Assembly: GCF_041262165.1 (NCBI RefSeq)
Contig: NZ_JBGCBY010000029.1
Span: forward strand, 55,945 to 119,944
From: Streptacidiphilus sp041262165
Lineage (GTDB): Bacteria; Actinomycetota; Actinomycetes; Streptomycetales; Streptomycetaceae
Direction: 5' to 3'
DNA: 64,000 bases
Every line of letters starts with the position of its first letter. Within the stretch, counting starts at the first letter, position 1. Below are positions 8,759-16,676 of this stretch, piece after piece. The position numbers and the translations under genes are program-made. The notes beneath the pieces were generated by a model. The model was not told where the DNA came from. It saw only the letters and a program-made list of their open reading frames with translations, and did no database searches.

Positions 8759-9829
8759 CTACGCGTGCGTCGCAGGGCCGGTGCTGGCGCGGGTGACCAG
8801 CTCGGCGTCGAGCAGCACACGGCGGGGGGCCTCGGCCGGATCGTCCAGGATCAGGCGCACCGCCTGCTCCCCCGCTGCCTCCAGGGGCAGCCGGACGGTG
8901 CTCAGCGCGGGGCGCAGGTCGGCGGCGAAGGGGACGTCGTCGAAGCCCATGACGGAGACCTGCTTCGGCACGGTACGCCCCAGGTCCTGCTGCAGCGCGG
9001 CGAGCGCGCCGATCGCCATCAGGTCGTTGAGGGCCAGGACCGCGGTGAGTCCCGGGTCACGGGCGAAGAGCTCCAGCGTGGCGGCGCGCCCGCCCTCGCG
9101 GGTGAAGTCGCCCACGACCACCCGCTCCGCGGGCAGCGCGCCGCCGAGCGAGCGCAGCGCGCGCCGCGCTCCGTCCAGGCGGTGACGGACCGTCGTCAGC
9201 TCGCGCGGGCCCGCGATCACACCGATCCGGCGGTGGCCCTGGTCCCACAGGCTACGGGCGGCGCCGGCCGCGCCACCGCGGTTGTCCAGCGCCACGGTGT
9301 CCAGGTCGGTGCCCCGGTCACCGATGCAGACGACCCGGCCGCCCTCCTCCTCGAAGCCCGCGATCTCCTCGGCCAGCCGCTCGGTGTCCGCGGAGACCGC
9401 GAGACCGCTGCCCGCGAGCACCACCGCACGGGCGCGCTGGGCGCGCAGCCCGCGCAGGTACTCGAGTTCGAGCCCTGGTTCGCGGAAGGTCGCGGCGATC
9501 ATCACCATCAGCCGTCGCTCGCGGGCGGCGCGCATCGCACCCGCGGCGATCGCGGCGAAGTAGGGGTCGGCGACGTCGTGCACGATCAGGCCCACCACCG
9601 AAGTGGTGGCCCGGGCCAGGGCCTGCGCGGGGGCGTTGGAGATGTAGCTGAGCTCCTCGGCGGCGGCCTGCACCCGGCGGCGCAGCTCGTCGCCGACCGA
9701 CCGGCCGTCCGCGCCGTGCAGCGCCCGCGAGGCCGTGGCCAGGGACACGCCCGCCTGCCGCGCGACCTGCTGCAGCGTGACCGCCCCGGTGGAACGGTCC
9801 GCCCGGCTCCTTGACCTTGCATTCGCCAT
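8759..9829 (-). CDS. LacI-family transcriptional regulator
   Basis: Probable repressor of the divergent 9879 operon. From ATG 9829 the N-terminus is MANARSRSRADRS followed by the HTH VTLQQVARQAGVSLATASRAL. The ligand domain ends in MGFDDVPFAADLRPALSTVRLP. 356 aa. A perfect palindrome lies 18 bases upstream of its start, between it and the divergent gene, so autorepression is also likely. Confidence 0.9.
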   Translation of the reverse strand: MANARSRSRADRSTGAVTLQQVARQAGVSLATASRALHGADGRSVGDELRRRVQAAAEELSYISNAPAQALARATTSVVGLIVHDVADPYFAAIAAGAMRAARERRLMVMIAATFREPGLELEYLRGLRAQRARAVVLAGSGLAVSADTERLAEEIAGFEEEGGRVVCIGDRGTDLDTVALDNRGGAAGAARSLWDQGHRRIGVIAGPRELTTVRHRLDGARRALRSLGGALPAERVVVGDFTREGGRAATLELFARDPGLTAVLALNDLMAIGALAALQQDLGRTVPKQVSVMGFDDVPFAADLRPALSTVRLPLEAAGEQAVRLILDDPAEAPRRVLLDAELVTRASTGPATHA

Positions 9830-9846
9830 GCTCGTAACGTACCTCT

Positions 9847-9862
9847 TGGAAAGCGCTTTCCA
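9847..9862. promoter_or_regulatory. LacI-family palindromic operator
   Basis: Perfect 16-base palindrome TGGAAAGCGCTTTCCA with the central CG typical of LacI-family sites. It sits in the 49-base divergent gap between the regulator and the oxidoreductase, so one site can control both genes. Confidence 0.8.
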
Positions 9863-9878
9863 GCGGAGGGAACCGAGC

Positions 9879-11030
9879 ATGCCCCGCAGGTCCATCGGCA
9901 TCATCATGAACGGCGTCACCGGTCGCATGGGCTACCGCCAGCACCTGGTGCGCTCGATCCTGGCCATCCGCGAGCAGGGCGGCCTGGAACTCCCCGACGG
10001 CACGGTGGTATGGCCGGAGCCGGTGCTCGTGGGCCGCAGCGAGGACAAGCTGCGGGCACTCGCCGAGCGGCACGGCCTGGAGCGCTGGACCACGGACCTG
10101 GACGCCGCACTCGCCGATCCCGCGCACGAGATCTACTTCGACGCCCAGCTCACCCAGGTCCGCGAGAAGTCACTGCGCGCCGCCATCGCCGCCGGAAAGC
10201 ACATCTACACCGAGAAGCCGACCGCCGAGTCCCTGGCCGGCGCGCTGGAGCTGGCCGCGCTCGCCCGCGATGCGGGCGTGAAGAACGGGGTCGTCCAGGA
10301 CAAGCTGTTCCTGCCCGGGCTGCTCAAGCTCAAGCGCCTGGTCGAGGGGGGCTTCTTCGGCCGGATCCTCTCCATCCGGGGCGAGTTCGGCTACTGGGTG
10401 TTCGAGGGCGACTGGCAGCAGGCGCAGCGCCCCTCCTGGAACTACCGCGCCGAGGAGGGCGGCGGCATCGTCCTGGACATGTTCCCGCACTGGCAGTACG
10501 TGCTGGAGCAGACCTTCGCCCCGATCCGGTCCGTCTACGCCCACACCGCCACGCACATCCCCGAGCGCCGCGACGAACAGGGCCGCACGTACCGCGCCAC
10601 CGCCGACGACGCCGCCTACGCGGTGTTCGAGCTCGAAGGCGGGGCCGTGGCCCAGTTCAACTCCTCCTGGACGGTGCGGGTCAACCGCGACGAGCTGGTC
10701 GAGTTCCAGGTCGACGGCACCGAGGGCAGCGCCGTGGCCGGACTGCGCGACTGCCGCATCCAGCATCGCGCCGCCACCCCCAAGCCGGTGTGGAACCCGG
10801 ACCTCCCGGTCACCGAGCCGTTCCGCGACCAATGGCAACAGGTCCCGGACAACGCCGAGTTCGACAACGGCTTCAAGGCCCAGTGGGAGCAGTTCCTCGC
10901 CCATGTCGTCGCCGACGCACCCTTCCGCTACGACCTGCTCGCCGGGGCCAAGGGCGTCCAGCTCGCCGCCCTCGCCCTGCAGTCCGCCCGCGGGGGATGC
11001 CGGGTCCAGGTCCCCGAGCTCGCCCTCTGA
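9879..11030 (+). CDS. Gfo/Idh/MocA-family oxidoreductase
   Basis: NAD(P)-dependent sugar or inositol-type dehydrogenase. 383 aa. The N-terminal Rossmann region (IGIIMNGVTGRMG) is followed by the family EKP motif (GKHIYTEKPTAES), where the Lys is catalytic, and an alpha/beta domain with EGGGIVLDMFPHW. GGAGGG lies 8 bases before the ATG at 9879. First gene of an operon with DUF993, an isomerase-like gene and a GH35 remnant, all probably induced by a sugar through the divergent LacI protein. Confidence 0.9.
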   Translation: MPRRSIGIIMNGVTGRMGYRQHLVRSILAIREQGGLELPDGTVVWPEPVLVGRSEDKLRALAERHGLERWTTDLDAALADPAHEIYFDAQLTQVREKSLRAAIAAGKHIYTEKPTAESLAGALELAALARDAGVKNGVVQDKLFLPGLLKLKRLVEGGFFGRILSIRGEFGYWVFEGDWQQAQRPSWNYRAEEGGGIVLDMFPHWQYVLEQTFAPIRSVYAHTATHIPERRDEQGRTYRATADDAAYAVFELEGGAVAQFNSSWTVRVNRDELVEFQVDGTEGSAVAGLRDCRIQHRAATPKPVWNPDLPVTEPFRDQWQQVPDNAEFDNGFKAQWEQFLAHVVADAPFRYDLLAGAKGVQLAALALQSARGGCRVQVPELAL

Positions 11031-11061
11031 CCCTCCCGCCCGCACCCACCGAGGCCACCCC

Positions 11062-12264
11062 ATGCCATCCAACGAGATCCTGCTCCCCCTCCCGGGCGGC
11101 GCCCGCCGCTACCGGGCCTCCGCCCCGGCCGCCTGGCCCCGCCCGGACGGTCCGGCCCGCAGCCGCACCGTCTACGCCGCAGCGCATGTCACCGCTCGCC
11201 CCGGCGAACCTGACGCCGTCGACTGGGACGCCACCCTCGCCTTCCGCCACCACCTGTGGTCGCTGGGCCTGGGCATCGCGGACGCGATGGACACCGCGCA
11301 GCGCGGCATGGGCCTGGACTGGGCCACCACCCGCGAGCTGATCACCCGTTCGGGCGCGGAGGCCCGCGCCGTCGGCGGCCGCCTCGCCTGTGGCGCCGGC
11401 ACCGACCAACTCACCGCCGTCGCGCAGCTCACCACCGCCGCGCCCACACCGGGGACCGCGCAGGCACTCGGCGGGCCCGCAGCCACGCTCAAGGAGATCA
11501 CCGCCGCCTACGAGGAGCAGATCGCCGTCGTAGAGCAGGCCGGCGCCCAGGTGGTGCTCATGGCGAGCCGGGCCCTCGCCGCGACCGCGACTGGACCGGA
11601 GGACTACGCCGAGGTCTACGGCCGGTTGCTGGCCCAGACCGAGCGCCCGGTGATCCTGCACTGGTTGGGCACGCCGTTCGACCCGGCGCTGGAGGGCTAC
11701 TGGGGCTCCGCCGACCTCGACCTCGCCGCCGAGCACGTGCTGCAGATCATCCGCGACAACGCCGCCAAGGTCGACGGCATCAAGGTGTCCCTGCTCGACG
11801 CCGACCGCGAGATCGCGCTGCGCCGTGCCCTGCCCGACGGTATCCGCCTCTACACCGGCGACGACTTCCACTACCTCGAGCTGATCCTCGGCGACGACCA
11901 GGGCTTCAGCCACGCCCTCCTCGGCGTCTTCAACCCGCTCGCCGCACACGCGGCAGCCGCGCTCGCCGCGCTCGACCGGGGCGACACCGACGGCTACCGG
12001 GCGATCCTGGAACCGACCGTGCCGCTGGCCCGGCACGTCTTCGCCGCACCCACCCGCTACTACAAGACCGGCGTGGTCTTCCTCGCGCACCTGACGGGCC
12101 ACCAGGACCACTTCACCATGATCGCGGACGCCCAGGGGCACCGTTCCGTGGAGCACCTGGCCGAGCTGTTCCGTCTCGCCGGGGACGCCGGGGCGTTCCC
12201 CGACCCGGAGCTGGCCACCGCCCGGATGCGCAGTTTCCTCACCGCGAAGGGATTCACCACGTGA
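11062..12264 (+). CDS. DUF993 family protein (DHDPS-like barrel)
   Basis: 400-aa soluble protein of the DUF993 family, which resembles class I aldolases of the dihydrodipicolinate-synthase type. Conserved stretches include RLACGAGTDQL, VDGIKVSLLD (with the Lys at the position of a Schiff-base residue), YTGDDFHYLELILGDD and PTRYYKTGVVFLAHL. It lies 31 bases after the oxidoreductase and overlaps the next gene by 4 bases. Context suggests cleavage of an oxidised sugar acid or keto-sugar; the reaction is not established. Confidence 0.85.
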   Translation: MPSNEILLPLPGGARRYRASAPAAWPRPDGPARSRTVYAAAHVTARPGEPDAVDWDATLAFRHHLWSLGLGIADAMDTAQRGMGLDWATTRELITRSGAEARAVGGRLACGAGTDQLTAVAQLTTAAPTPGTAQALGGPAATLKEITAAYEEQIAVVEQAGAQVVLMASRALAATATGPEDYAEVYGRLLAQTERPVILHWLGTPFDPALEGYWGSADLDLAAEHVLQIIRDNAAKVDGIKVSLLDADREIALRRALPDGIRLYTGDDFHYLELILGDDQGFSHALLGVFNPLAAHAAAALAALDRGDTDGYRAILEPTVPLARHVFAAPTRYYKTGVVFLAHLTGHQDHFTMIADAQGHRSVEHLAELFRLAGDAGAFPDPELATARMRSFLTAKGFTT

Positions 12265-13139
12265 CCGTCGCCCCGACCGCTACCGTGACCGCCGGTCCGG
12301 GCCTCGAACGGCTCTCCCTCAACACCGCCACGACCAAGCGCTGGACCCTCGCCGAAGCCGTCGCCGGCTGCGTCGCGGCAGGCATCCCCGGGATCGGGCT
12401 GTGGCGCGACCGCGTCGCCGAGCTGGGCGCCGAGAAGGCCGCCCGACTGGTCCGCGATGCCGGACTGACCGTCACCAGCCTGTGCCGGGGCGGTTTCCTC
12501 ACCGCGCCGGACGCCGCCGGGCGGGCCGCCGCGCTGGAGGACAACCGCCGCGCCGTTGAGGAGGCGGCGGCCCTGGGCACCGACACGCTCGTGCTGGTCT
12601 GCGGCGGGATGCCCGGGGGCAGCCGCGACCTGCCCGGCGCCCGGCGCATGGTCGCCGACGGTATCTCCGCGCTCGCCCCGTACGCGCACCAGCACGGCGT
12701 GCGTCTGGCCATCGAGCCGCTGCACCCGATGTTCTGCGCCGACCGCGCCGTGGTCTCGACCCTGGGTCAGGCCCTGGACCTCGCCGAGGAGATCGGCGGA
12801 ACGCACGGCGGCGACAGCGTCGGCGTCGTCGTGGACAGCTACCACGTGTGGTGGGATCCGCAGGTCGAGCAGCAGATCGCCCGCGCGGGCCGGCGCATCG
12901 CCGCCTTCCAGGTCTGCGACTGGGTACTCCCGCTGCCCGCTGACGCCCTGCTGGGACGCGGCCACGTCGGTGACGGCTGCATCGACGTCCGGGCACTCGC
13001 CACGGCCGTAGCGGCCGCCGGCTACCAGGGCTTCACCGAGGTCGAGATCTTCAACCAGGAGATCTGGGACACCCCCGGGGAGCAGACCCTGCGCACCCTC
13101 GTCGACCGCCACCGCAGCATCCTTGGAGAGGCACCGTGA
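12261..13139 (+). CDS. Sugar phosphate isomerase/epimerase-like TIM barrel
   Basis: 292-aa AP-endonuclease-2-type TIM barrel, the fold of IolE and hydroxypyruvate isomerase. Metal-site and barrel signatures are visible: LAIEPLHPMFCADRA (metal-ligand Glu), VVDSYHVWWDP (Asp and His), GHVGDGCID and FTEVEIFN. The GTG start overlaps the DUF993 stop, and its own stop overlaps the GTG of the GH35 remnant. It probably isomerises the sugar derivative made by the oxidoreductase. Confidence 0.87.
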   Translation: MTVAPTATVTAGPGLERLSLNTATTKRWTLAEAVAGCVAAGIPGIGLWRDRVAELGAEKAARLVRDAGLTVTSLCRGGFLTAPDAAGRAAALEDNRRAVEEAAALGTDTLVLVCGGMPGGSRDLPGARRMVADGISALAPYAHQHGVRLAIEPLHPMFCADRAVVSTLGQALDLAEEIGGTHGGDSVGVVVDSYHVWWDPQVEQQIARAGRRIAAFQVCDWVLPLPADALLGRGHVGDGCIDVRALATAVAAAGYQGFTEVEIFNQEIWDTPGEQTLRTLVDRHRSILGEAP

Positions 13140-13240
13140 CCACTCGGTCCGGACTCACCGTCAGTGGCGACGGCTTCCTCCGCGACGGTCGCCCGCACCG
13201 GATCGTCTCCGCCGCCGTGCACTACTTCCGGGTGCCCGGA
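13136..13240 (+). pseudogene. GH35 beta-galactosidase, N-terminal remnant
   Basis: GTG 13136 overlaps the preceding stop in the same way as the other operon genes. The frame opens with GDGFLRDGRPHRIVSAAVHYFRV, the start of GH35 beta-galactosidases (usually about 580 or more aa, continuing HP-LW after HYFRV). Homology stops near 13235. The frame then runs through non-GH35 sequence and the repeat element, to a stop at 13463-13465. No later GH35 sequence is found nearby, so the rest was deleted or moved. GH35 function is lost here. Confidence 0.75.
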
Positions 13241-13262
13241 TCAGGGAGCGGCGTCGTGCGGC

Positions 13263-13426
13263 TTAGACCGACCGGCAAATGGGGGATGGGTGAAGGAGGG
13301 GGTCGAGGGCCGAGTCTGGGCGGGGCGGAGGAAGGAGCCATTGCGGAGCACTGGCGACTGACGACAACCCGGCCAGGCGAGAGCCCTCGACCCGCGACGC
13401 CGCCCCGCATTTGCCGGTCGGTCTTA
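13263..13426. mobile_element. MITE-like palindromic repeat, copy 1
   Basis: About 164 bases ending in 17-base perfect terminal inverted repeats, AGACCGACCGGCAAATG (13265-13281) and its complement (13408-13424). Internal arms GGGTCGAGGGC/GCCCTCGACCC pair further in. A conserved core of about 70 bases contains AGGAGCCATTGCGGAGCACT. TTA flanks both sides, a possible 3-base target duplication. No transposase frame. Further copies lie at 44199-44417 (same orientation) and 63890-64000 (inverted). It abuts the truncated GH35 gene. Confidence 0.85.
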
Positions 13427-13474
13427 GATTGCAAGGCGGAGGAGGGAGCCAACCCTGGTTGGTAGAGGGCGACC

Positions 13475-13507
13475 AGGGGGCACCTCCCGCCCGAAGGGCG
13501 GGGGGAG
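13475..13507. repeat. 33-base hairpin repeat, copy 1
   Basis: A short palindromic unit beginning AGGGGGCACCTCCCGCCC with a GAAG turn and a G-rich 3' arm. Close relatives are nested inside the 44-kb element (44246-44276; 44349-44380 inverted). Here it stands about 50 bases outside the larger element, next to a CCAACCCTGGTTGG palindrome. Confidence 0.75.
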
Positions 13508-13591
13508 ACAACGCGGCAAGCGCCCGCGGCGGAGCCGCTGGCGTCGCGAGCGCAGGGCGGCGCGAGCCCGGCCTGGATCGTCGGCACCCTG

Positions 13592-13930
13592 CTAGGGGAG
13601 GTGGCCGAGGCTGCGCGTCAGGATGCTGCGCTGGACCGCGTCGAGCTCGCCGACCGTCCAGCCCTCGCTGATCCCGGCGCGGGTGAGCTGGTCGTGGGCG
13701 TCCCACCAGCTCGCACCCGGCATCGCACGCAGCAGCGCGCCCACCGTCATCCGCGCTGCGTCCTGGTCACCGGACATCGCGGCCAGCAGAACGTGGGTCA
13801 GCGCGGGCAGGCCCCGGACGGAGACGTCGGCGAGGATGAGCTCCGCGGCGTGGCGCTCCCGGCTCTCTCCGGTGGCCGCTTCAGGGGTCGGGCGTCCGGC
13901 GCCGGACCCGGTCATGGTGCGCCTGCTCAT
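13592..13930 (-). CDS. Conserved hypothetical protein, 112 aa
   Basis: Start supported by GAGGAGG, about 7 bases before the ATG at 13930. Mostly helical and soluble, with a Ser/Thr/Gly-rich first 25 residues and no membrane segment. The C-terminal part (GASWWDAHDQLTRAGISEGW) looks like a folded domain. I do not recognise the family. It is separated from the repeat-rich 13.26-13.59 kb stretch by its own stop codon. Confidence 0.6.
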   Translation of the reverse strand: MSRRTMTGSGAGRPTPEAATGESRERHAAELILADVSVRGLPALTHVLLAAMSGDQDAARMTVGALLRAMPGASWWDAHDQLTRAGISEGWTVGELDAVQRSILTRSLGHLP

Positions 13931-14033
13931 CGTGCGCCTCCTCAGCGGAAGGTCGGTGCGGGGAAGCGCGCCTGCCCTGCGCCGTCTCCGCAGACCAGCC
14001 GACTCCGCAATCCAACAGTACGACCTGGGCGCG

Positions 14034-14738
14034 TCAGTGTCCCTTGACCGCCACCGCCGCAGTCGCCCAGTTCTGGTGGAGGTGGTCCAGGTAGGTCTGG
14101 GCCATCGAGCCGAGCTTCACGCCGCGCGCGAACGCGCGCATGTTGGACGCGCCGGTGTTGTATCCCAGGGCGAGCAGTTCGTCCTCGGTGTATCCGTTCG
14201 ACCGGTGCGCGGGCAGTTGCGCCGCCAGGTCGTGCAGGTACCAGGCCGCGGCCTCGATCGCGAGAGCAGGATCGTCGGGGAGCTGCTGCCAGTCGCGGCC
14301 GGCGAAGTCACGGCCCTTCTTGGTGTCGTCGAAGGTGGCCTTGTGCATATTGGCGATACCGAACGCGGCATCCGGCTTGAGCCGCTGCCAGGCGCGCTCC
14401 AGCGCCGGGTCGTGCGGTTTGTACGACTCGTTGTAGAGGATGGCCATCAGCATCTGCGGGCCCACCCCGGCCCGGCGCGCGGAGCTGACGACCTGGGCGG
14501 CGAAGCGTGCGGGGTCGTACGGGTCGGCCGAGACGGTGGGCGCGGGGTCTCCGGCTGCGCCCGCCGACGGCCGCGCCGTCGCCGAACCGGACGCGGATCC
14601 CGTCGCAGTGCCCGAGGACGCGGCCGTCGGCGATCCGGCGGTACCGGCCCCGCGCCCGCCGTGCTGCGCGGCCCAGCCGATCGCCACGACCACCGCTGCC
14701 AGCACGACCCAGCTCCAACGCCGGCTACGCTCCGCCAT
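14034..14738 (-). CDS. Secreted lytic transglycosylase-like protein (SLT fold)
   Basis: 234 aa. A basic N-terminus plus hydrophobic segment (residues 9-24) acts as signal or anchor, then an Ala/Ser/Thr-rich linker to about residue 70, then a lysozyme-like domain. The likely catalytic Glu is E104 in AILYNESYKPHD. AAFGIANMHKATF and LALGYNTGA fit the SLT pattern. It would cleave peptidoglycan glycan strands outside the cell. Divergent from the papain-fold gene across 436 bases. Confidence 0.8.
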   Translation of the reverse strand: MAERSRRWSWVVLAAVVVAIGWAAQHGGRGAGTAGSPTAASSGTATGSASGSATARPSAGAAGDPAPTVSADPYDPARFAAQVVSSARRAGVGPQMLMAILYNESYKPHDPALERAWQRLKPDAAFGIANMHKATFDDTKKGRDFAGRDWQQLPDDPALAIEAAAWYLHDLAAQLPAHRSNGYTEDELLALGYNTGASNMRAFARGVKLGSMAQTYLDHLHQNWATAAVAVKGH

Positions 14739-15174
14739 TCCCCACCTGCCGGCCTCCTGATGCGTCGGTGCCCTGCACCTCGCGGAACATGCGCTCGACG
14801 GTGGTGGCCGGGTCGTCCGAAGCCGTAGATCCCGTCGTGCCAGGCTGCCGCTGGTCAGGTGAGTTCACATCCGCGATTATGCCCTGCCTGCTTCCACAGG
14901 CAGGGGTGTCAGCTCCCGCAACCCGGTCGCGGTGGGTGTGCCGCCCTGGCGCTGGGCCGCACGAAACGCCCGATCACGGGGCTACCCCATCAGCACCAGA
15001 GAACCCTCTTTCGCGCATGCGTACCGCCGATTCCACGGGCAGACGAAAATGTGCCGCCGGGAATCGCCGATGTACTAGGAGAAATCCCGCTGATCTGGAA
15101 ACTTGGTATGCGCCCCTGCATTTCCGGATGGACCCCCCACCATTCGGATAAACGTACGAGCGGATGGAGAAGAA
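14739..15174. other. Divergent intergenic region
   Basis: 436 bases between two divergent genes. Contains a 9-base stem hairpin at 14882-14905 and the 5' leader of the 15175 gene, locally AT-richer than its neighbours. No small ORF with a ribosome site seen. Confidence 0.55.
14882..14905. terminator. Intergenic hairpin
   Basis: CCCTGCCTG/CAGGCAGGG, perfect 9-base stem with a 6-base loop, about 270 bases before the 15175 gene. A terminator or attenuator is possible; no U-tract. Confidence 0.4.
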
Positions 15175-15903
15175 ATGACTCGTGTCGCAGGAATGTACGG
15201 AAAGCTCGGTCCGCAGTTTCCGGTGGCGCTCAAGGACTTCACCGACTACGCCCTGGCTCCGCTGCCCGCGCCGCCGACGGCGGTGGACTGGGCGACGAAC
15301 GTCGCCTCCTGGCCCATGGACGGCAACGACCAGTACGGCGACTGCACCATGGCCGCCGCCGCGCACTTGCTGCAGTCCTGGAACGCGCAGACCAAGCAGA
15401 CGGACTCGGTCCCGACCGAGAAGGAGGTCGTCGCGGAGTACCTGCAACTCTCCGGCGGCAAGGACACCGGGTTGGTCGAGGCCCAGGTGCTCAAGGCCTG
15501 GCAGCGCGGCGGACTCTGGGGCAACCGCGTGGTCGCGTACGCGCCGGTGAACGTCCACGACCTGACGGCGATCAAGCAGACCATCTCGCTCTTCGGCGGC
15601 GTCTACGCGGGCATTCAGGTGCCTTCCAACGCGCAGCAGCAGTTCCAGAACGGAAAGCCGTGGACCCTGGACCCGGGCTGGCAGCAGCAGCCGATCGAAG
15701 GCGGGCACGCGATCCCGCTGCTGGGCTACGACGCGGACTGGCTCTACGCGATCACCTGGGGTGCGGTCCAGCAGGTGGCCTGGGACTGGTGGTCCACCTA
15801 CTCCGACGAGGCTTGGGCGGTCATGTCCCAGGAGTACAAGGAGGCGGGCACGGTCAACGGCATCGACGTCGCCACGCTCACCGCGGACCTCAAGCGGGTC
15901 TGA
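15175..15903 (+). CDS. Papain-like fold protein (C1/C39-like)
   Basis: 242-aa protein with a cysteine-protease-like layout: QYGDCTMAA places a nucleophile-like Cys at residue 57, and GGHAIPLLGYD gives a catalytic-type His at about 178, followed by ITWG. No signal peptide, so probably cytoplasmic or exported by another route. GGAG lies 8 bases before the ATG. Peptidase activity is inferred from the fold only; a peptide-binding or inactive homolog is possible. Confidence 0.65.
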   Translation: MTRVAGMYGKLGPQFPVALKDFTDYALAPLPAPPTAVDWATNVASWPMDGNDQYGDCTMAAAAHLLQSWNAQTKQTDSVPTEKEVVAEYLQLSGGKDTGLVEAQVLKAWQRGGLWGNRVVAYAPVNVHDLTAIKQTISLFGGVYAGIQVPSNAQQQFQNGKPWTLDPGWQQQPIEGGHAIPLLGYDADWLYAITWGAVQQVAWDWWSTYSDEAWAVMSQEYKEAGTVNGIDVATLTADLKRV

Positions 15904-15975
15904 AGCGGATCCGAGGCGGATCCTGGGCGGTCTGCAGCCCTGTCCGCAGCCGAGCTGATGTCACGTCAGGTCGCG

Positions 15976-16602
15976 TCACGCTCCGGCGAAGGTGAACATG
16001 CGCGTGCTCGGGGGCAGCGGCTGGGGCTCACCGGCGAACCGGTGCGCCCCGACGCCGAAGCCCGCGTCCGGCTCGGACAGCCACACCTGCTCGAAGCCGC
16101 GTTCGTCCAGCCACTGGCAGATCTGCGGCACCAGGTCCGGTTGCCTGCGATGCCGGGTCCACACGAGCGTGCCGCCGCCCCTGCACAACTGCGTGCAGTG
16201 GGCGACGGTGCGCTCGATGTCCGCGTCGGAGATGTTGCCGAACACCCCGCACATGAGTACCAGGTCGGCCGGGACCATGCCCTGGTACTGGGTGGTCGAC
16301 GCGGCGTCGCCGCGCACCACCTCGACCTGCCGGAGGCCCGCGGCCTCGGCGGTGCGCTGCGCCGCCGCCGCGTTGCGCGGGTCCAGTTCGACCAGCCGCG
16401 CGCTGACGTCCGCGCGGCGCGGGTGCTCCGCCAGCACGCCGAGCAGGTCGCGCCCCTGGCCCGCGCACGCGCTGACCACCCGGAGCGGTCCCGGAGGACT
16501 GGTGTCCAGAGCGATCCGGATCCGCCCCTGGACCGCCCGGAGCCGCCGCTCGAGCACGGAGTCCGGTCGGTCGTAGTCGTCGTGCCACGCGTGCCAGTCC
16601 AT
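15976..16602 (-). CDS. Class I SAM-dependent methyltransferase-like protein
   Basis: 208 aa. The Rossmann motif I is VVSACAGQGRDLLG (residues 41-54), the acidic end of beta-2 is ARLVELDPR, and VRGDAAS plus ADLVLMCGVFGNI complete the SAM pocket. Substrate unknown. The ATG at 16602 has no ribosome site but is preceded by TAGGGT and 7 bases, so the transcript is probably leaderless. Divergent from the response regulator gene. Confidence 0.8.
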   Translation of the reverse strand: MDWHAWHDDYDRPDSVLERRLRAVQGRIRIALDTSPPGPLRVVSACAGQGRDLLGVLAEHPRRADVSARLVELDPRNAAAAQRTAEAAGLRQVEVVRGDAASTTQYQGMVPADLVLMCGVFGNISDADIERTVAHCTQLCRGGGTLVWTRHRRQPDLVPQICQWLDERGFEQVWLSEPDAGFGVGAHRFAGEPQPLPPSTRMFTFAGA

Positions 16603-16609
16603 GAGCCGA

Positions 16610-16615
16610 ACCCTA
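16610..16615 (-). promoter_or_regulatory. -10 box, leaderless start of methyltransferase gene
   Basis: TAGGGT, followed after 7 bases by the ATG at 16602, so transcription would begin at the start codon. Confidence 0.5.
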
Positions 16616-16664
16616 ACGACCTGGGGAGCGACCGCGGTCGGTGCACGCGTTTTCCGAGGCCGCC

Positions 16665-16670
16665 TAGGCT
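16665..16670 (+). promoter_or_regulatory. -10 box, leaderless start of response regulator gene
   Basis: TAGGCT followed after 6 bases by the ATG at 16677. It back-to-backs with the methyltransferase -10; about 50 bases separate the two hexamers. Confidence 0.55.
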
Positions 16671-16676
16671 GTGGGC

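Noticed and set aside
13427..13591. Small protein gene between the repeat element and the 13592 gene
   Set aside because: Frames here have no ribosome site and run through hairpin repeats; treated as non-coding.
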